A stretch of 64,000 nt of DNA from Rufibacter hautae (GTDB taxonomy: Bacteria > Bacteroidota > Bacteroidia > Cytophagales > Hymenobacteraceae). Below are positions 53,172 through 62,318 of the stretch, piece by piece (the stretch's first letter is position 1; each line of letters opens with the position of its first letter). The notes under the pieces were generated by a model. The model saw only the letters and a program-made list of their open reading frames with translations. It had not been told where the DNA came from and ran no database searches. Position numbers and translations under genes: made by a program. The stretch spans positions 806,001-870,000 of the forward strand of contig NZ_VKKY01000003.1 in the NCBI RefSeq assembly GCF_008271695.1, given 5' to 3'.

Positions 53172-54068
53172 ATGAATTCAAACCAAGATCCAACCCAGCA
53201 GCAAGACCCTCAGGAGAAGTTTGACAAACCGCCCTTCAGCGAGTCCACGCAGAGTGAACCGGGCGAAGAATCAGAGATGGACATAAAGCCGGACCACGGC
53301 GAGGAATCTTACAAGGGCTCGGGAAAACTGACCGGCCGCAAAGCCATCATCACCGGGGGCGACTCGGGGATTGGGAAAGCGGCGGCCATCGCGTTTGCGC
53401 GGGAAGGGGCCGATGTGCTCATTTCGTACCTCAACGAGGAAGAAGACGCCCGCGACACCGCCAAATGGATTGAGCAGGCGGGCCGCAAAGCGGTGCTGGT
53501 GCCCGGCGACATCACCGACGAGGCCCACTGCAAGGCCATTGTGCAGCGCGCCGTAGACGAGTTCGGGCAGATTGACATTCTGGTGAACAACGCCGCGTTC
53601 CAGATGGCGCGGGAGTCTATGCAGGACATCTCCAGCGAGGAGTTTGACAAAACGTTCAAGACCAATGTGTACGCCATGTTCTACCTGTGCAAAGCCGCCG
53701 AGCCGCACATGAAGCCGGGCGCCACCATCATCAACACCACCTCGGTGAATGCCTACAAGCCCTCGCCCATGCTGTTGCCGTACGCCGCCACCAAAGGCGC
53801 CATCCAGAACTTCACCGCCAACCTGGGCCAGATCCTTGCCGACAAAGGCATCCGGGTGAACTGCGTGGCCCCTGGCCCCATCTGGACGCCGCTCATCCCT
53901 GCCACCATGCCCAAAGAGAATGTAAAAACCTTCGGGAAAGATACGCCGCTGAAACGCCCCGGCCAACCCGTGGAGCTATCGGCGATCTACGTGCTGCTGG
54001 CCTCGGAAGACTCCAGCTACATGACCGGTTCCACCGTGCAGGTCACCGGCGGTACTCCTACGATTTAG
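53172..54068 (+). CDS. Stress-type SDR oxidoreductase with acidic N-terminal extension
   Basis: 298 residues from the ATG at 53172. An N-terminal polar extension of about 50 residues (QDPTQQQDPQEKFDKPPFSE) precedes the SDR core: TGGDSGIGKAA, NNAA with a missing final Gly, Ser in NTTSVNAY, and YAATK with catalytic Tyr/Lys. The layout matches YhdF/YhxD-type glucose-dehydrogenase-like stress proteins of Bacillus. Cytoplasmic, NAD(P)-dependent, substrate unknown. The stop codon is the first bases of a heptanucleotide array. Confidence 0.88.
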   Translation: MNSNQDPTQQQDPQEKFDKPPFSESTQSEPGEESEMDIKPDHGEESYKGSGKLTGRKAIITGGDSGIGKAAAIAFAREGADVLISYLNEEEDARDTAKWIEQAGRKAVLVPGDITDEAHCKAIVQRAVDEFGQIDILVNNAAFQMARESMQDISSEEFDKTFKTNVYAMFYLCKAAEPHMKPGATIINTTSVNAYKPSPMLLPYAATKGAIQNFTANLGQILADKGIRVNCVAPGPIWTPLIPATMPKENVKTFGKDTPLKRPGQPVELSAIYVLLASEDSSYMTGSTVQVTGGTPTI

Positions 54069-54099
54069 TCCTGAGTCCTGAGTCCGGAGTTCTGAGTCA
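54065..54099. repeat. Heptanucleotide array (TGAGTYC) x5
   Basis: TTAGTCC, TGAGTCC, TGAGTCC, GGAGTTC, TGAGTCA. It includes the stop codon of the SDR gene and uses the same 7-base unit as 23576-23603. Confidence 0.85.
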
Positions 54100-54102
54100 T
54101 AG

Positions 54103-54148
54103 AAACCGAATCGGGCCTGTTTTTTGAAAAACAGGCCCGATTCGGTTT
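54103..54148. repeat. Family A hairpin, perfect 22-base-pair copy
   Basis: 54103-54124 pairs without mismatch with 54127-54148 around a TG loop. The core is GGGCCTGTTTTT / AAAAACAGGCCC. Followed by TA-rich sequence, it can terminate transcription of the SDR gene and is the clearest member of the family. Confidence 0.9.
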
Positions 54149-54194
54149 TATATCCGTTGCTGACTTTAAGGCTTAGGATCAAAGCAGACTCCCG

Positions 54195-55376
54195 TTAAGA
54201 AATGGTCACTCGCTTGCCGTTGTTGCGGGCCGATTCATAGATGGCCATCAGGATTTTCACGTCGCGCAGGCCCATTTCGCCCGAGATTGGTAACTTTTGT
54301 TTGTTCTTGAAGCTGAGTGCCTGGGCATCCATTTGCAGCGCCTGTTCATAGACCTGCGGGTAATTCATTTTGCCTTTGCTGGTTTCTCCTTGCAGGCCTG
54401 AATATGAATACGCAGGGCTTAAACGCCACCACCCGTTCGCGGCTTTGCCAGCCAGTAAACCCTGGCCCTCGGCGTAACTGGAGCTGCAGTCGGCAATGAC
54501 ACCGTCGGCAAACTCCATCTGCCAGTCAATGGATTGCTCCACCTCGGCAAAATGGGTTTTGTGGGTCACTTCCCCGAACTTGGCGGTCACGGCCACCGGG
54601 GTTTGGCCCAGCGTGTAGCAGGCCCCTTGCACGCAGTAAACGCCCATGTCCATCAGCGGTCCGCCGCCAGCCAGTTTCTTGTCCAGGCGCCAGACGTTGG
54701 GGTTTGACCCCGTAATGTTGAAACCGTTTCTGGCTTCAATGCTTTGGACCTTGCCAAACACCTGCTTCTGCCCCAGTTCCATCACACGTTTGTTGTGCGG
54801 CTCAAAGTGCAACCGATACCCGATAGTCAGCTGCACATTGTTTTCCCGGCAGGCGTCCAGCATGCGCTGGGCATCGGCCACGCTGGTAGCCATGGGTTTC
54901 TCGCAGATGACGTGTTTTCTGGCTTTGGCCGCCCTGATGGTGTACTCGGCGTGCAGGCCGTTGGGCAACACAATGTACACCGCGTCAATATCGGGGTTGT
55001 TGGCAATCTGGTCGAAGTTCTCGTAGCTGTAGACGTTCTTGTCGGGGATGTTGTACTCAGACTTCCAGCGGTCTATCTTGGAAGGCGTGCCGGTGACAAT
55101 GCCCGCCAGGTAGCAGTGCTGGGTTTCCTTCAGGGCCGGGGCCAACTGATGCTCGGCGTAGCCGCCCAGCCCCACCAGCGCAATGCCCAGTTTCTTGGTG
55201 TTGCCTTGGTTTTCGGCGGCTGGCTGGCTTTCCTGCTCAGCGCCGGAAGTACCACCCGATTGGCAAGAACCGAACGAGAAGAAAGGAAAGCCGAAGGCAG
55301 TGGAGCCAAGGACCAGGGAAAAGCCTTTCAAGAAACTTCTTCGGTTGGGGAGAAAGCGTTGCGGATTTTTCTTCAT
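54195..55376 (-). CDS. Tat-exported Gfo/Idh/MocA oxidoreductase (lipoprotein)
   Basis: 393 residues from the ATG at 55376. Twin-arginine signal NRRSFLKG (11-18) followed by a hydrophobic core and FGSC (Cys38), so it is a Tat-targeted lipoprotein. The domain has IALVGLGGYAEHQLAP as NAD-binding loop, EKPMATS as the family signature and a C-terminal alpha/beta domain. Such enzymes are glucose-fructose-oxidoreductase-like and carry bound NADP outside the cytoplasm. Beside an alpha-galactosidase on the same strand, so it may act on released sugars. Confidence 0.88.
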   Translation of the reverse strand: MKKNPQRFLPNRRSFLKGFSLVLGSTAFGFPFFSFGSCQSGGTSGAEQESQPAAENQGNTKKLGIALVGLGGYAEHQLAPALKETQHCYLAGIVTGTPSKIDRWKSEYNIPDKNVYSYENFDQIANNPDIDAVYIVLPNGLHAEYTIRAAKARKHVICEKPMATSVADAQRMLDACRENNVQLTIGYRLHFEPHNKRVMELGQKQVFGKVQSIEARNGFNITGSNPNVWRLDKKLAGGGPLMDMGVYCVQGACYTLGQTPVAVTAKFGEVTHKTHFAEVEQSIDWQMEFADGVIADCSSSYAEGQGLLAGKAANGWWRLSPAYSYSGLQGETSKGKMNYPQVYEQALQMDAQALSFKNKQKLPISGEMGLRDVKILMAIYESARNNGKRVTIS

Positions 55377-55569
55377 AGCGGATATTGGCTGGTGGATGAA
55401 GGTTATATGCGTTTGGGTGAGAATAAGTTGCAAAGCTTCCTGAGTAGAGCTTTCCTCTATGTTTGTCCACCTGAAAGGATTTTGTGGGCAAGCCAGAAAG
55501 ACGCTGCTTCAACGCTAGCATAGCTTGCCCATATAGTCGTTCCAAGATGACGTAGTTGGCGAGACTGCC

Positions 55570-57717
55570 TTACTCCGCGGTGATTACATAAATATGGCTG
55601 GTAAGGGCAGCGGCATCCGGAGAGATGGGCAAGCCTACTTTCATGAGGTAATCACCGGAGAACGTTTTTCCGTTGGCCGCGAAGTTGGATTTGGTGCCCG
55701 GGAACAGGTTGATTTCCTGGATGGAGTACTTCTTCTGCGGGTCCAGGCCTTGCAACGTCACGGGGAACATGGTCTCGTTGAAACGTGTGTGCAGGTTGTA
55801 GGAATACAGCACGGCTTTGTCTTTGGCCGGTGCCACGTACATAACGGCCGCCCGGTTGCCCTCATAGGGCGAGAGCAGGCGGTAATGGTCGCCTTTCCAG
55901 ATGACCTCGCTCAGGCGTTTGTAGTTTTTCACCGCCTGTTGGCTGAAGGCCAGTTCGTCTTTCGTCCACTTGTCAATCTCCTGGTCGAAGCCCAGTTTGC
56001 CCATCATGGCCACATCGGTACGGAATTTCAGCGACTGCTTGCCCCAGGAAGTCACGTGGCTGGAAAGCGCGATGGACGGGAAGAAATACGAGTAGCCCCA
56101 CTGGATGAAGACGCGCTCCACGCCATCGGTGTTGTCGCTGGGCCAGAACGAGGTGAAGTAGGGCAGGGCGCCATAATCGGTGCGGCCGCCGCCGCCGGAG
56201 CAGAGCATGATGGGCAAATGCGGGTGCTTTTTGCGCAAACGGTCCAGGATTTTGTACAGGCTGCGGGTGTACTCAATGTACAGGTGCGATTGGTTTTCCT
56301 TCAGGTACGGCGAGTAGGCGTTGGTCATCATGCGGTTGTTGTCCCACTTGATATAGGCGATGTTGGGGTGCTTGGTGAGCAGCTTGTCCACCACATCAAA
56401 GACAAAGTCCTGCACTTTGGGGTTGACCAGGTCCAGAATGAGCTGGTTGCGGTACAGGTGCTCCTCGCGGTTGGGCAGCTTCAGGATCCAGTCAGGGTGC
56501 TTCTCGTAGAGCTCGCTTTTGGGGTTCACCATCTCGGGCTCCAGCCAAATCCCGAATTTCACGCCTTTGCTCTCGGCTTCTTTGATGAGGTGCCCGATGC
56601 CGTTGGGAAGTTTCGCTTTGTTTTCCTGCCAATCGCCTAAGCCGGCGCCGTCGCTGTTGCGGGGGTATTTGTTTGCGAACCAGCCATCGTCCAAGAGAAA
56701 CAAGTCTACGCCCAGGGTGGCGGCATCTTCAAACAAACCGGCCAGTTTCACCTCGTTGAAGTCAAAGTAGGTGGCCTCCCAATTGTTGAGCAGCGTGTAG
56801 CGCGACTCATTCCCGTCCAGGATGCCGTAGTTGCGGCCCCAGCGGTGGAAGTTGCGGCTGGCGGTGCCTTTGCCCTGGGTGCTGTAGGTGAAAATGAACG
56901 CGGGGGTGGTGAAGGTCTGGTTTCTGGGCAGTTTGTACTCAGAGGCGTACGGGTTCATGCCGGCCACCACGCGCAAAGACTGTTTCTCGTCCATGTCAAA
57001 CGCAAAGCGGAAGTTTCCGGTCCAAGCCAGCGTACCGGCCAGTACCTCGCCGGTGGTTTCATCGGCTAGTTTGTTTTTGGACAGGAAGAACACCGGCGTC
57101 TGGTACATGTTAGCCCGGCTGCCTAGTTTGCTGTCCAGCACCTTGGTACCGTTGGTGAGTTTGCTTTCCTCCATGCGCATCTCCTCGGCCCAGTCGCCGT
57201 GGAACTGGGTGAGGTAGTACTGCGGCGCATCGAAGTGCAGCATGGCCGAGGCGTACTGCGTCAAGATTACCGGTTTCTTTTCCTGGTGTTTGATCTCGGT
57301 CCACGTTTTGATGACGTCTTCCTGAAAATAGGCCGAAAAGTGCAGCGTCACCTCCACGGGGTATTTGGGGTCTTTGAGCGTGATGTGCGCGGTGGTGACG
57401 TTGTCCTGTTTCTCGGTGCGGCTGGAGGCATACCGTAAATCCAGCGACGGGTTGCCGTCATTGTGCTGCACCCTGATGGCGGGTTCAAACAGGTTGTCGG
57501 TGCCAGCGGGCACATAAGCCTCGTGCTCAGGTTGCAGTTTGGTGTACTCAGTGGCGTCGGTCAGTTTGGGCCCCAGGTAGCTCTGGTACAACTTCTGATT
57601 CGCGCCCACAGACAAAACCAAGTGCACGTTCTTCGTCTCAATCACGAATTCGTTTTTGGTCTGGGCCTGGGCTACGGCGGTTAGGGAAACTAAAAGGATA
57701 AGGAGGAATCGCTTCAT
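55570..57717 (-). CDS. Exported GH36 alpha-galactosidase
   Basis: 715 residues from the ATG at 57717. Signal peptide to AVAQAQ. GH36 catalytic barrel: LFLLDDGWFANKYPRNSDGAGL (split), GIWLEPEMVNP, YIKWDNNRMM with the nucleophile Asp, and CSGGGGRTDYG then SFWPSDNTDGVERV with the acid/base Asp. It removes alpha-1,6-linked galactose from raffinose-family or galactomannan oligosaccharides in the periplasm or outside. The oxidoreductase gene lies 193 bases downstream on the same strand. A long antisense frame is a shadow. Confidence 0.92.
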   Translation of the reverse strand: MKRFLLILLVSLTAVAQAQTKNEFVIETKNVHLVLSVGANQKLYQSYLGPKLTDATEYTKLQPEHEAYVPAGTDNLFEPAIRVQHNDGNPSLDLRYASSRTEKQDNVTTAHITLKDPKYPVEVTLHFSAYFQEDVIKTWTEIKHQEKKPVILTQYASAMLHFDAPQYYLTQFHGDWAEEMRMEESKLTNGTKVLDSKLGSRANMYQTPVFFLSKNKLADETTGEVLAGTLAWTGNFRFAFDMDEKQSLRVVAGMNPYASEYKLPRNQTFTTPAFIFTYSTQGKGTASRNFHRWGRNYGILDGNESRYTLLNNWEATYFDFNEVKLAGLFEDAATLGVDLFLLDDGWFANKYPRNSDGAGLGDWQENKAKLPNGIGHLIKEAESKGVKFGIWLEPEMVNPKSELYEKHPDWILKLPNREEHLYRNQLILDLVNPKVQDFVFDVVDKLLTKHPNIAYIKWDNNRMMTNAYSPYLKENQSHLYIEYTRSLYKILDRLRKKHPHLPIMLCSGGGGRTDYGALPYFTSFWPSDNTDGVERVFIQWGYSYFFPSIALSSHVTSWGKQSLKFRTDVAMMGKLGFDQEIDKWTKDELAFSQQAVKNYKRLSEVIWKGDHYRLLSPYEGNRAAVMYVAPAKDKAVLYSYNLHTRFNETMFPVTLQGLDPQKKYSIQEINLFPGTKSNFAANGKTFSGDYLMKVGLPISPDAAALTSHIYVITAE

Positions 57718-57837
57718 GGGTTGTGTGGCTGGCAATGAAGAGAGCAATATACATTTTCTTGGCGTATGCCGGTAGCGCCTGGTAAGAAGGTGGGCAACCC
57801 TTTCGTTTATGTCGTTGCTGTCACATGGAATGAGTAC

Positions 57838-57896
57838 GACGTTACGGTGTAACGTCGCTACAGGGCAAATATGTAGCGTCGTTGCACTGCAACGAC
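57838..57896. repeat. Double family B palindrome in inverted arrangement
   Basis: GACGTTAC-GGT-GTAACGTC plus GCTAC, an 11-base spacer, GTAGC plus GTCGTTGC-ACT-GCAACGAC. Two hairpins face each other through GCTAC/GTAGC. Confidence 0.8.
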
Positions 57897-58065
57897 GTCA
57901 TCCGGCAGGATGAAAGGGCGCTGCCTTCCCCAACCAAAGCCCGCCCGGGGCAAAAGCACCTGTCACCCGCGGGATTTCTAAACCTTGGCCTTTAACAACC
58001 AGATTCTTCTTGAATGGCCAATTTCAGAACCCATCTGGAGAAACTCCTGCCGGAAACAGGAAAGC

Positions 58066-58100
58066 GTTTTGGGGTTGTTTTAGCAGAAACAAGCCAGAAA
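58066..58100. repeat. Family A hairpin repeat, weak copy
   Basis: GTTTTGGGGTTGTTTT, AGCA, GAAACAAGCCAGAAA. Confidence 0.4.
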
Positions 58101-58119
58101 GGGCTTCTCGGTGATAAAC

Positions 58120-58150
58120 TTGGCAAAAGACCATTTATGATGTAGCTTTG
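58120..58150 (+). promoter_or_regulatory. Complete Bacteroidota promoter for lpdA
   Basis: TTG at 58120-58122 (-33) and TAGCTTTG at 58143-58150 (-7), 20 bases apart. Start codon ATG at 58178, so the leader is short. Confidence 0.65.
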
Positions 58151-58177
58151 CCAGTACATAACCTTACATCCAGACAC

Positions 58178-59572
58178 ATGGCATCAAAATATGATTTGAT
58201 AGTGGTGGGTAGCGGCCCCGGTGGTTACGTAGCCGCCATCCGCGCATCACAATTGGGTATGAAAGTGGGCGTGGTAGAGAAAGCTGAGTTGGGCGGTATC
58301 TGCCTTAACTGGGGCTGTATCCCTACCAAAGCCCTCCTGAAAAGCGCACAAGTATTTGAGTACATCCAGCATGCCAAAGACTACGGGATCAACGTAGCCG
58401 ATGCCAGTGCTGATTTCGGGGCGGTGGTTGCCCGCAGCCGGGGCGTGGCCCAGGGCATGAGCAAAGGCATCCAGTTCCTGTTCCGCAAAAACAAGATTGA
58501 CCATATCGCCGGTTACGGCAAACTGAAAGGCCAGGGCCAACTAGAAGTGACGTCTGCTGACGGCAAAGCCGAGATTTACGAAGCCGCCCATATCATCCTG
58601 GCCACGGGTGCCCGCTCGCGCGAACTGCCGAACCTGCCTATTGACGGCAAAAAGATCATCGGGTACCGCCAGGCCATGGTGCTGGAGCAGCAGCCCAAGC
58701 GCATGGTGGTGGTGGGTTCCGGCGCCATCGGGATTGAGTTCGCCTATTTCTACAACGCCATGGGTACCGAGGTGACCGTGGTAGAGTACCTGCCGAATAT
58801 TGTGCCGGTAGAAGACGAAGAGGTGTCCAAGACCCTGGAGAAATCGTTCAAGAAAGCCGGCGTGAACATCATGACCAACTCTGAGGTGTTGTCAGTAGAC
58901 ACATCGGGCGAAGGTTGCGTTGTGAAAATCAAAACCGCCAAAGGCGAAGAAACCATTGAGGCCGACATCGTGCTGTCTGCGGTGGGTATCCAAACCAACC
59001 TGGAGAACCTGGGTCTGGAAGAGCTGGGCGTGGCCGTTGAACGCGGCCGCGTAGTAACCGATGATTTCTACCGTACCAACGTACCGGGCGTGTACGCCAT
59101 TGGTGACATCGTGAAAGGCCCTGCTTTGGCGCACGTTGCCTCTGCTGAGGGAATCATCTGCGTGGAAGCCATCACCGGCCACAACCCAGAGCCGTTGGAT
59201 TACAAAAACATCCCGGGCTGTACATACTGCATCCCGGAGATCGCCTCTGTGGGGTACACCGAGAAAGAGTGCCGTGAACTGGGCCGTGAGATTAAGGTGG
59301 GTAAATTCCCGTTCTCAGCCTCCGGTAAAGCCAGCGCCAGCGGTGCCAAAGACGGTTTCGTGAAAGTGATCTTTGACGCGAAGTACGGCGAGTTCCTGGG
59401 CGCGCACATGATTGGCGCCGGAGTAACCGATATGATTGCCGAGATTGTGGTTGCCCGTAAACTGGAAACCACTGGCCACGAGATCATCAAGTCTGTGCAC
59501 CCGCACCCTACCATGTCTGAGGCCGTGATGGAAGCCGCCGCAGCCGCCTACGGTGAGGTGATCCACTTGTAA
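58178..59572 (+). CDS. lpdA: Dihydrolipoyl dehydrogenase
   Basis: 464 residues from the ATG at 58178; a TTG ten codons upstream is not used. FAD loop GSGPGG (11-16), redox disulfide Cys42-Cys47 in GGICLNWGCIPTKALL, NAD loop VVGSGAIGIEFA, and the C-terminal HPHPTMSEAVMEA with the catalytic His. E3 component shared by pyruvate and 2-oxoglutarate dehydrogenase complexes. No E1 or E2 gene is near. Strong terminator follows. Confidence 0.97.
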   Translation: MASKYDLIVVGSGPGGYVAAIRASQLGMKVGVVEKAELGGICLNWGCIPTKALLKSAQVFEYIQHAKDYGINVADASADFGAVVARSRGVAQGMSKGIQFLFRKNKIDHIAGYGKLKGQGQLEVTSADGKAEIYEAAHIILATGARSRELPNLPIDGKKIIGYRQAMVLEQQPKRMVVVGSGAIGIEFAYFYNAMGTEVTVVEYLPNIVPVEDEEVSKTLEKSFKKAGVNIMTNSEVLSVDTSGEGCVVKIKTAKGEETIEADIVLSAVGIQTNLENLGLEELGVAVERGRVVTDDFYRTNVPGVYAIGDIVKGPALAHVASAEGIICVEAITGHNPEPLDYKNIPGCTYCIPEIASVGYTEKECRELGREIKVGKFPFSASGKASASGAKDGFVKVIFDAKYGEFLGAHMIGAGVTDMIAEIVVARKLETTGHEIIKSVHPHPTMSEAVMEAAAAAYGEVIHL

Positions 59573-59592
59573 GAATTTTCACATCAGCATTG

Positions 59593-59627
59593 AAAAGGCC
59601 TGGGCTCTGCCCGGGCCTTTTTGTTTT
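59593..59627 (+). terminator. lpdA terminator
   Basis: AAAAGGCCTGGGC, TCT, GCCCGGGCCTTTT with one T-G wobble, then TTGTTTTT. Confidence 0.9.
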
Positions 59628-59658
59628 TAGGCCTTTTTTAAAAAAACCAGCTTAAAAC
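59623..59658. repeat. Family A hairpin repeat
   Basis: GTTTTTAGGCCTTTTTT, AAAAAAACCAGCTTAAAAC, directly on the T-tract of the lpdA terminator. Confidence 0.6.
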
Positions 59659-59819
59659 AGAAGTCCATTTCGGCTGTTCTAAGAAAATATAGCGGAGACT
59701 TTAAACCTTTGGGCATCAAAAGGCTCCAATTAGCCCCGGTTCCTTGACACTTATGTGTTTTGGGGCCGTTTTTATCAAAAGAGAATCATTCCAGTACGCG
59801 TACTTTAAAAATCCCCCGC

Positions 59820-62285
59820 ATGAAACATCTCCTCCGGCTCTCTATTATCTGTATCCTTTTGTTTGGCTATACCGCTGCCCAGGGTCAGGGCAAGATCACG
59901 GGCAAGCTGCAGGATGCCACCACCAAACAGCCGGTAGGGTATGCCACGGCCGCGCTCCTCTCTGGCCGCGATTCTGCCATTGTGAGCAGCGCCCTGGTAG
60001 ACGGGGATGGCACTTTCACGGTGGCCCCGGTGGCGGCCGGTAGGTACCACCTGAAGGTTTCCTTTGTGGGGTATGCTACCCGCGTGGTGCCCAACATTGA
60101 GGTAAGCGCCGCCGCGCCCTCGGTGGATCTGGGGGTGATTGCCATGCGGTCGGCGAGTACGCAGTTGAAGGCCGTGGAAGTGGTGGGCCAGCGCGCGCAG
60201 GTAGAATACGGTCTGGACCGGCGGGTGTATAACGTGGGGCAGGATCTGTCTACCGTGGGCGGCACGGCGGTAGATGTGATGCAGAACGTGCCCTCCGTCA
60301 CTGTTGACCAAGAAGGAACCGTGAGCATGCGCGGCACCTCCAACATTACCATATTGATTGACGGCAAGCCCTCAGCGCTGAGTGGGCTGGGGCTGGACCA
60401 GATTCCGGCTAGCACCATTGACCGGGTAGAGGTGATTACCAATCCGTCGTCTAAATACGATCCCAGCGGCACGGGCGGCGTTTTAAACATCATTTTAAAA
60501 AAAGAGAAGCAAAGAGGCTTGAACGGAGTGGCTTCAGTAAACGCCGGCATGGGTAACCGCTACAACACCTCACTCAACCTCAACTACCGCTTCGGCAAGC
60601 TGAACCTGTTCACCAACTATGATTTCCGGCAAGATTACCGAAAAGGCACCGGAAGCGTTTTCCGGACAAATTATAGGCGAGAAGAATCTAAACCGGATTC
60701 TACTTCATATCTGGAGCAGGAGTCGGAAAACGAAAACCGGCGGGGAAACCACAACGTCCGCTTCGGGGCAGATTACCAGCTCACTGATAAGCAAAGTATC
60801 ACGGGTTCGGTGCTGTATAGGTACGGCTATCGTGAAAATGACGGGAACACTTTTTACCGGTTTTTAGAGGAAAACCGGTCGCTCAACAGCACCTCTAACA
60901 GAGCCACCACCGGTGATGAAACCAGCCGCCTTTTTGAGTACACGCTTGGCTACCGCATGACCTTTGACAAACCCGGCCGCGAGTTAACCGCCGATGCCGT
61001 GTTCAACCAGGAAGAGGAGCGTGGGCAGGATGATTTCAGGCAATTGTTTTACAACGCAGAGGGCCGTGAAACGCCAGCCAGAAACGATCTTCAGAAAAAC
61101 CAAGGTCTGGAAAAAGAGCGGGAGTTCTCATTGCAGGTAGATTATGTGCATCCGTTCAGCGAAAAAGGGAAATGGGAGGCCGGTTACCGCAGCACCTTTG
61201 AGCGCAGCGACGAAGATGTGCAAGCCACCGAGTTTAACAGAATCTCCAGACGCTATGAAAACAGCATAGGCCGTACTAACCACTTTGTATATGATGAATG
61301 GGTGCACGCGGTGTACGGAAACTACGGCGATGCCATTGGCAAATTCAGTTACCAGTTGGGCTCACGGCTGGAGCAAACCAACATTGTCACAGACCAGATT
61401 ACCCAGGGCAAGCGCAACAACATTGAGTACCTGAACCTGTTTCCCAGCCTTTTCCTGACCTACGAGTTCTCCCAGGAGCAGAAAGTGCAGACCAGTTACA
61501 GTCGCCGCATTGACCGTCCGTGGACGGGCCAGTTGAACCCGTTCCGGGATGTTTCTGATGCCCTGAATGTACGGGAGGGAAACCCGAACCTTCGGCCTGA
61601 GTTCACGGATTCGTATGAGGTAAACTACCTGCACTTCTGGAAAGAAACCACCGCCACGGTAGGCGTTTTCTACCGCCGAATGACCGATGTGGTACAAAGC
61701 ATCCGCAATCAGTTTACCACCGAAAACGGGGAAAATGCCACGCTGTCTACCTTCCAAAACATCGCCTCAGGCGAATCTTACGGGTTGGAGTTAACCGGAA
61801 CCGCCAACCTGTTCAAATGGTGGAGCCTCAACGCTAACGTCTCCGGTTTCAATTACAAGATAGACGCCACTGAGCAGGGCCTGGCCTCCAACAGCCGCCT
61901 CAGCTGGACCAGCCGTCTTAATTCCAACTTCACCTTGCCGTACAAAACCGAAGTGCAGCTTTCCATGAATTACCGGTCGCCCACAGTAACAGTGCAGGGG
62001 GAGCGTTCTTCGTTCTTCACCACCAGCCTGAGTGCCCGCAAAGAAGTATTTGGCGGAAAGGGTAATATCATCTTGCGGGTGCAGGATGTATTCAACACCA
62101 TGCGGTTTAACTCGTACACGTTTTCAGAAGGACAGTTTGAGGAAACCAGCCGTTACAAGCCTCAAAGTCAAATTGTGTTTGTTGGTTTCAGCTACCGTTT
62201 CGGGAATGTGTCGCAGAAAAAGGAGCGGGGCGAGAACGAAGGCGAATTGCCAAATGGTCCAGAGCGGGAAGTGGAAGGAAACTAA
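59820..62285 (+). CDS. Outer-membrane beta-barrel receptor with CarboxypepD_reg domain
   Basis: 821 residues from the ATG at 59820 (frame opens 20 codons earlier). Signal peptide to AAQGQ, then a carboxypeptidase-regulatory Ig domain (GKITGKLQDATTKQPVGYAT, about 25-105), a plug-like segment (VDVMQNVPSVTVDQEGTVSM, ILIDGKPSALSG), and a long barrel of the Outer_memb_beta-barrel_3 family. Related in layout to the receptor at 45.8 kb but clearly diverged. Imports an unknown nutrient; no SusD gene is adjacent. The C-terminus is polar. Confidence 0.9.
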   Translation: MKHLLRLSIICILLFGYTAAQGQGKITGKLQDATTKQPVGYATAALLSGRDSAIVSSALVDGDGTFTVAPVAAGRYHLKVSFVGYATRVVPNIEVSAAAPSVDLGVIAMRSASTQLKAVEVVGQRAQVEYGLDRRVYNVGQDLSTVGGTAVDVMQNVPSVTVDQEGTVSMRGTSNITILIDGKPSALSGLGLDQIPASTIDRVEVITNPSSKYDPSGTGGVLNIILKKEKQRGLNGVASVNAGMGNRYNTSLNLNYRFGKLNLFTNYDFRQDYRKGTGSVFRTNYRREESKPDSTSYLEQESENENRRGNHNVRFGADYQLTDKQSITGSVLYRYGYRENDGNTFYRFLEENRSLNSTSNRATTGDETSRLFEYTLGYRMTFDKPGRELTADAVFNQEEERGQDDFRQLFYNAEGRETPARNDLQKNQGLEKEREFSLQVDYVHPFSEKGKWEAGYRSTFERSDEDVQATEFNRISRRYENSIGRTNHFVYDEWVHAVYGNYGDAIGKFSYQLGSRLEQTNIVTDQITQGKRNNIEYLNLFPSLFLTYEFSQEQKVQTSYSRRIDRPWTGQLNPFRDVSDALNVREGNPNLRPEFTDSYEVNYLHFWKETTATVGVFYRRMTDVVQSIRNQFTTENGENATLSTFQNIASGESYGLELTGTANLFKWWSLNANVSGFNYKIDATEQGLASNSRLSWTSRLNSNFTLPYKTEVQLSMNYRSPTVTVQGERSSFFTTSLSARKEVFGGKGNIILRVQDVFNTMRFNSYTFSEGQFEETSRYKPQSQIVFVGFSYRFGNVSQKKERGENEGELPNGPEREVEGN

Positions 62286-62318
62286 GGGTAGACAGAGCGG
62301 CGCTTTGGTTGCTTCTGC

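Larger units (their letters stand above)
57718..58177. other. Intergenic region with palindromes before lpdA
   Basis: 460 bases between divergent genes, no gene. Contains a double-palindrome repeat, one family A hairpin and the lpdA promoter. Confidence 0.7.

Noticed and set aside
55594-56640. 348-codon frame antisense to the alpha-galactosidase
   Set aside because: Shadow of a confirmed GH36 gene; no domain or start context.
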